Of a stretch of DNA of 64,000 bases, positions 10,153-64,000 are shown piece by piece. Numbering within the stretch: position 1 is the first letter of the stretch; every line of letters begins with the position of its first letter. Origin of the DNA: Gadus chalcogrammus. Lineage: Eukaryota; Chordata; Actinopteri; Gadiformes; Gadidae. The stretch is taken from the NCBI RefSeq assembly GCF_026213295.1, contig NC_079415.1, positions 25,274,612 to 25,338,611 on the forward strand, written 5' to 3'. Position numbers and translations under genes: made by a program. Below the pieces are notes generated by a model. That model saw only the letters and a list, made by a program, of their open reading frames with translations. It ran no database searches and was not told the DNA's origin.

Positions 10153-12040
10153 TCAGAATCGAGTATTCCCGCAGACCGTGGTACAAGTAATGATGCCAAA
10201 CAACGCCTTTGTGTTTTTGGAGCCTAGACTTGATACCCTTTAAATCTGAAAAAATTGTTAAGAAAAAAAAAAACATCACAAGTTTGAACAAGAGCACTTT
10301 GCTGTGAACCTACACAGCTGTGAAGTAAGCCAACACCTCTTTCCAACCGCATACCACATTCATGTCTAAGCCAATATTAAAGGTCATTACTCAGACATTG
10401 GATAGCAAACGTTTTTGTGGGGTACTTTTGACTGGGTCATCAATACGCACGTGTCTTGAGTTCTGTTGATTTGCGAGAAAATCAAACTCGCAGGCCCATA
10501 AACTTTCAACAAACTCATCATCACACATCAAACCTCTTCCACACCACCTGAAGTCCTCAACAGTTTTTAAATTTTGCTGCTGACTGGTACGATGAAGACG
10601 TGTCGAATGAACTGCATATAAAAAATTGACACAATTGCAAAAGCCCCACCACAAAGGCTTTGCAGGCGGGCCATTATTATAATATACTTCTGCAGTATAG
10701 AGTTTGGACAGGGCAAGGCTAATTCAAGTAATTTAATCAAAGGACTTTAATAAGCCATCAAATTGAAGATGAGTTATCTTTCAAAGGTTACCTAATACCT
10801 ACACTTTTGCCAGACTTATCGGCGTCACACAGGCAAGACCTTTGCTCTTCCACGTGTGAGGGAAAATGTTTGTTTTCCTTTAATGTGCATGTATTTTTAG
10901 AGTGTGTGAAGCCTTCTGGAAATGCAGTTCTTACGACACGTCTCGGCCACCGTAGACTGGAAATAAACCTGAACTAAGTTAGCAGATCTAGCGGCTTGAA
11001 CAGCAGCTACAATTCTAGATAAATGGAATACACCTATATACAATTACAGAGAACCATTCCTGGATGCATGAATCGAACCCGTGTCTTTGCGATCAGGACC
11101 ACCCGCCTGTCATCCTTTGCTGCACGTCCACCCCTCTCTCCCATACCCCCCTGTATATTTCAATCGCTCATAAAGCCTAAAAATGCAGAAAGTAAACCTG
11201 AAAAAAACAAAAAAAAAACATCCAGTCCCACGCAAAACAAACTACACTTAACTGGAGAAGTCCTGGTGGAAAATGATGGGGAAAGAAGGGGGGGAATATG
11301 TGAAAACACCACGGATCCACATTCCTCCCTAACCAGAAGCAGAGCACCGGGCTGCAGGACGAGAACATCAAGCCCAGCATGGAAAATAAGCTGCACTCAC
11401 GAGTTCAAAATAGTCCCCGATGTATCAAATGGTTGTTTCCACAGGATGTTTTCTTAAAAATTCAGTAGGCTACACATTTAAATGGAAACACTTGTTAACT
11501 TCAGCAACAAGGTGAAGCGCTTCAACGTATGGGACAAGTATCAGACAGTCCGAATTTACCCAAGAAAAAACTGCAGGAGAGAGATGTTGGACGATGATGA
11601 TAATAATAATAATAGTTGAGCTACTATACAATTGTTTTCAATAGGCTGAAATAGCAAGTTTGGAAGGACACGCCGTGTTAACAACCACAGAAATTAACGC
11701 AGCCTACTACCTGTGGCGAATCGAAGAACAAACGTGGAGAAGTTCCCGGTCGAAAGGCATACAAAGCTCCAGTAGACCTCCAGAAGCGGGTCGAAACGTC
11801 CTCAACAAGTCCGCCGACTTCCTCCCGGATCTAATTGATCCGCCGGCTTTTGCCAATTAGTCCCCGTCACCAGCACGAGCCACATTTAATATTAACCCAT
11901 TGGACGCTTCGAGGCGGAACACCCACGTGAGGCCGACCACAGGGGTCGCTACTGAACCGAACAGTCCCGAATCGCGTCCCTCCCACATGACCACGTCATT
12001 TATCCTCTCCCCCCCTACCTTCCAAGGAGGCCTCCGCGGA
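10109..12040. other. intergenic, no recognised gene
   Basis: No conserved coding segment was identified. AGGTGTCC..TATCAGGA.TTAATG at about 10110 also occurs at about 8090 on the other side of the Harbinger relic, hinting at an older repeat that it entered. CA-rich DNA begins at about 12040. Confidence 0.35.
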
Positions 12041-12108
12041 CACACACACACACACACACACACACGCGCGGACACACACACACGCGGACACACACTCACA
12101 CGCGGACA

Positions 12109-12723
12109 CAGGGGCGGCCCCAGCACATTTGGCGCTCTAGGCGAGCTTCACTCCTGGCGCTCCCCCCCCCTCCGCAAAAAAAAAAAATAAAAATAAATAA
12201 ATAAAATAAATAAATAATAATAGTTCGTTAATTCCCCACGAAAACTGAATTGCAACCTTGAAAAACTGTTTTGCCCTGTAACTGCATTTCTTTCACATAA
12301 ACACAACAACGATCGCAACGATGAACAAACATTAATTCAAGAATAAAATCCACAGAGGAAAAAATTGCGCCCCGGATGGCTTTTGCCTCTTCATTTTCTT
12401 GATTTCGTTCTTGATTCTCGATTCTTGAAAACACTCTAACCAAACGCCTTATAGTACTAGCATGTTCTGACGAAACCAAGGAGGTAGGTTCCCCTTCCGT
12501 TTTCGATTTTTGGCTCATTTTACCCTAATGTTAGATATTTTTTTTTTTATGTCAAAATATTGGTTGGAGATATAGAAGGGGCGCAAAAATATGCGCCAGG
12601 AGGGAAAAAAAATATAATTGTTTTTATTTATTTAATTTTTTTTCGGGCGCATTATTTAGCGCTCCCCCTCTAGATGGCGCTCTAGGCGGCCGCCTAACCC
12701 GCCTGTAGGGAAGGCCGCCCCTG
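12109..12723. mobile_element. hAT-like non-autonomous element inside a CA-rich microsatellite
   Basis: Ends CAGGGGCGGCC (12109-12119) and GGCCGCCCCTG (12713-12723) are exact inverted repeats, and internal GGCGCTCTAGGCG occurs near both ends. The flanking 8-mers CGCGGACA and CGCGGGGA differ at two positions, consistent with a decayed 8-bp target duplication. A minus-strand frame of 96 codons inside has no recognised domain. Confidence 0.6.
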
Positions 12724-12727
12724 CGCG

Positions 12728-63611
<50,884 letters not shown>

Positions 63612-63663
63612 CTGAGAGACAGAGACATAGAGACATAGAGACATAGAGACACGCAGAACGACC

Positions 63664-63733
<70 letters not shown>
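63664..63733. repeat. (GACA)n microsatellite
   Basis: About 17 GACA units just upstream (minus strand) of the LRR exon acceptor, preceded by ACATAGAG repeats. Confidence 0.95.
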
Positions 63734-63734
<1 letters not shown>

Positions 63735-63739
63735 CGACA

Positions 63740-64000
63740 AGGTAAGGTAAGCCAGGTTAAAGGGCTGATTATGTTCCCGGAAGGTAAACATTTTTGGGAA
63801 GCGCTTCGTCAGGCCCTTGCGGTGGATGCAAGGAGGGTCCGCAAGGACGTAAGGGGTCCGTAACCCCATTGCATTGCGTGAATGTGGGACCATGATCAAC
63901 CCTTAAGAGTCCATCAACCAGCCGATACAGAAGCTCTGCCCAGCACTGTCGGTGCTTCAGGACAACCCTCAGACAGTTCAGCCCCGCCAAGTTAACAATT
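63740..64000. other. stk11ip intron edge, nothing recognised
   Basis: No LRR exon is present, so the preceding stk11ip exon lies beyond the window. A minus-strand frame across 63990-63769 has no known motif. Confidence 0.35.

Noticed and set aside
63769..63990. Minus-strand frame upstream of the first LRR exon as another stk11ip exon
   Set aside because: It lacks LRR or other family motifs and good splice sites. It may be part of an unclassified repeat.

Overview
The window is nuclear DNA of a ray-finned fish (teleost-like). It has spliced genes with GT-AG introns, fish-style connexin and inhibin sequences, very dense (CA)n microsatellites, and many fish-type DNA transposons (hAT, PIF/Harbinger, TTAA-type) plus a DIRS tyrosine-recombinase retrotransposon. 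No bacterial or organellar features are seen. The microsatellite load would suit a gadiform such as cod, but that is only a guess.

Three host genes are visible. (1) Bases 1-476 (+) are the last coding exon of inhibin alpha (inha): a furin-type RARR site, then a seven-cysteine TGF-beta knot. (2) Bases 2486-4785 (-) hold at least three coding exons of a gamma-group connexin (GJC1/Cx45/Cx43.4-like), tail-to-tail with inha; its C-terminal exon is unresolved. (3) Bases 14382-63611 (-) hold 19 consecutive coding exons of stk11ip (LKB1-interacting protein 1), read from the leucine-rich repeats to the stop. The 19 exons sum to 2,895 nt, exactly 965 codons including the stop, with every splice phase agreeing. 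The 5' exons lie beyond base 64000. INHA and STK11IP are also neighbours in human, so this is conserved synteny.

Layout: 1-700 inha; 700-2480 connexin 3' flank; 2486-4830 connexin; 4840-5570 minisatellite; 5570-14380 intergenic DNA with a Harbinger relic (8484-10108), a hAT-like insert (12109-12723) and long CA tracts; 14382-30889 the 3' half of stk11ip (12 exons); 30890-58852 a single 28-kb stk11ip intron packed with nested transposons (Harbinger/MADF fragments, a 6.3-kb DIRS element, a TTAA element, TACGCG-rich elements, several long palindromes, and hAT elements with perfect 8-bp target duplications); 58853-63611 the upstream stk11ip exons.

The most interesting points are: an stk11ip exon whose 5' part looks homologous to the second zinc-knuckle CxxC but carries a frame break and a stop, with an internal acceptor that restores the frame; the DIRS element with complete terminal/internal complementary-repeat geometry, itself split by a 3-bp-TSD MITE; several long fold-back palindromes of unassigned family; and a spliced connexin coding region. 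No operon-like or defence-type novel system was found.
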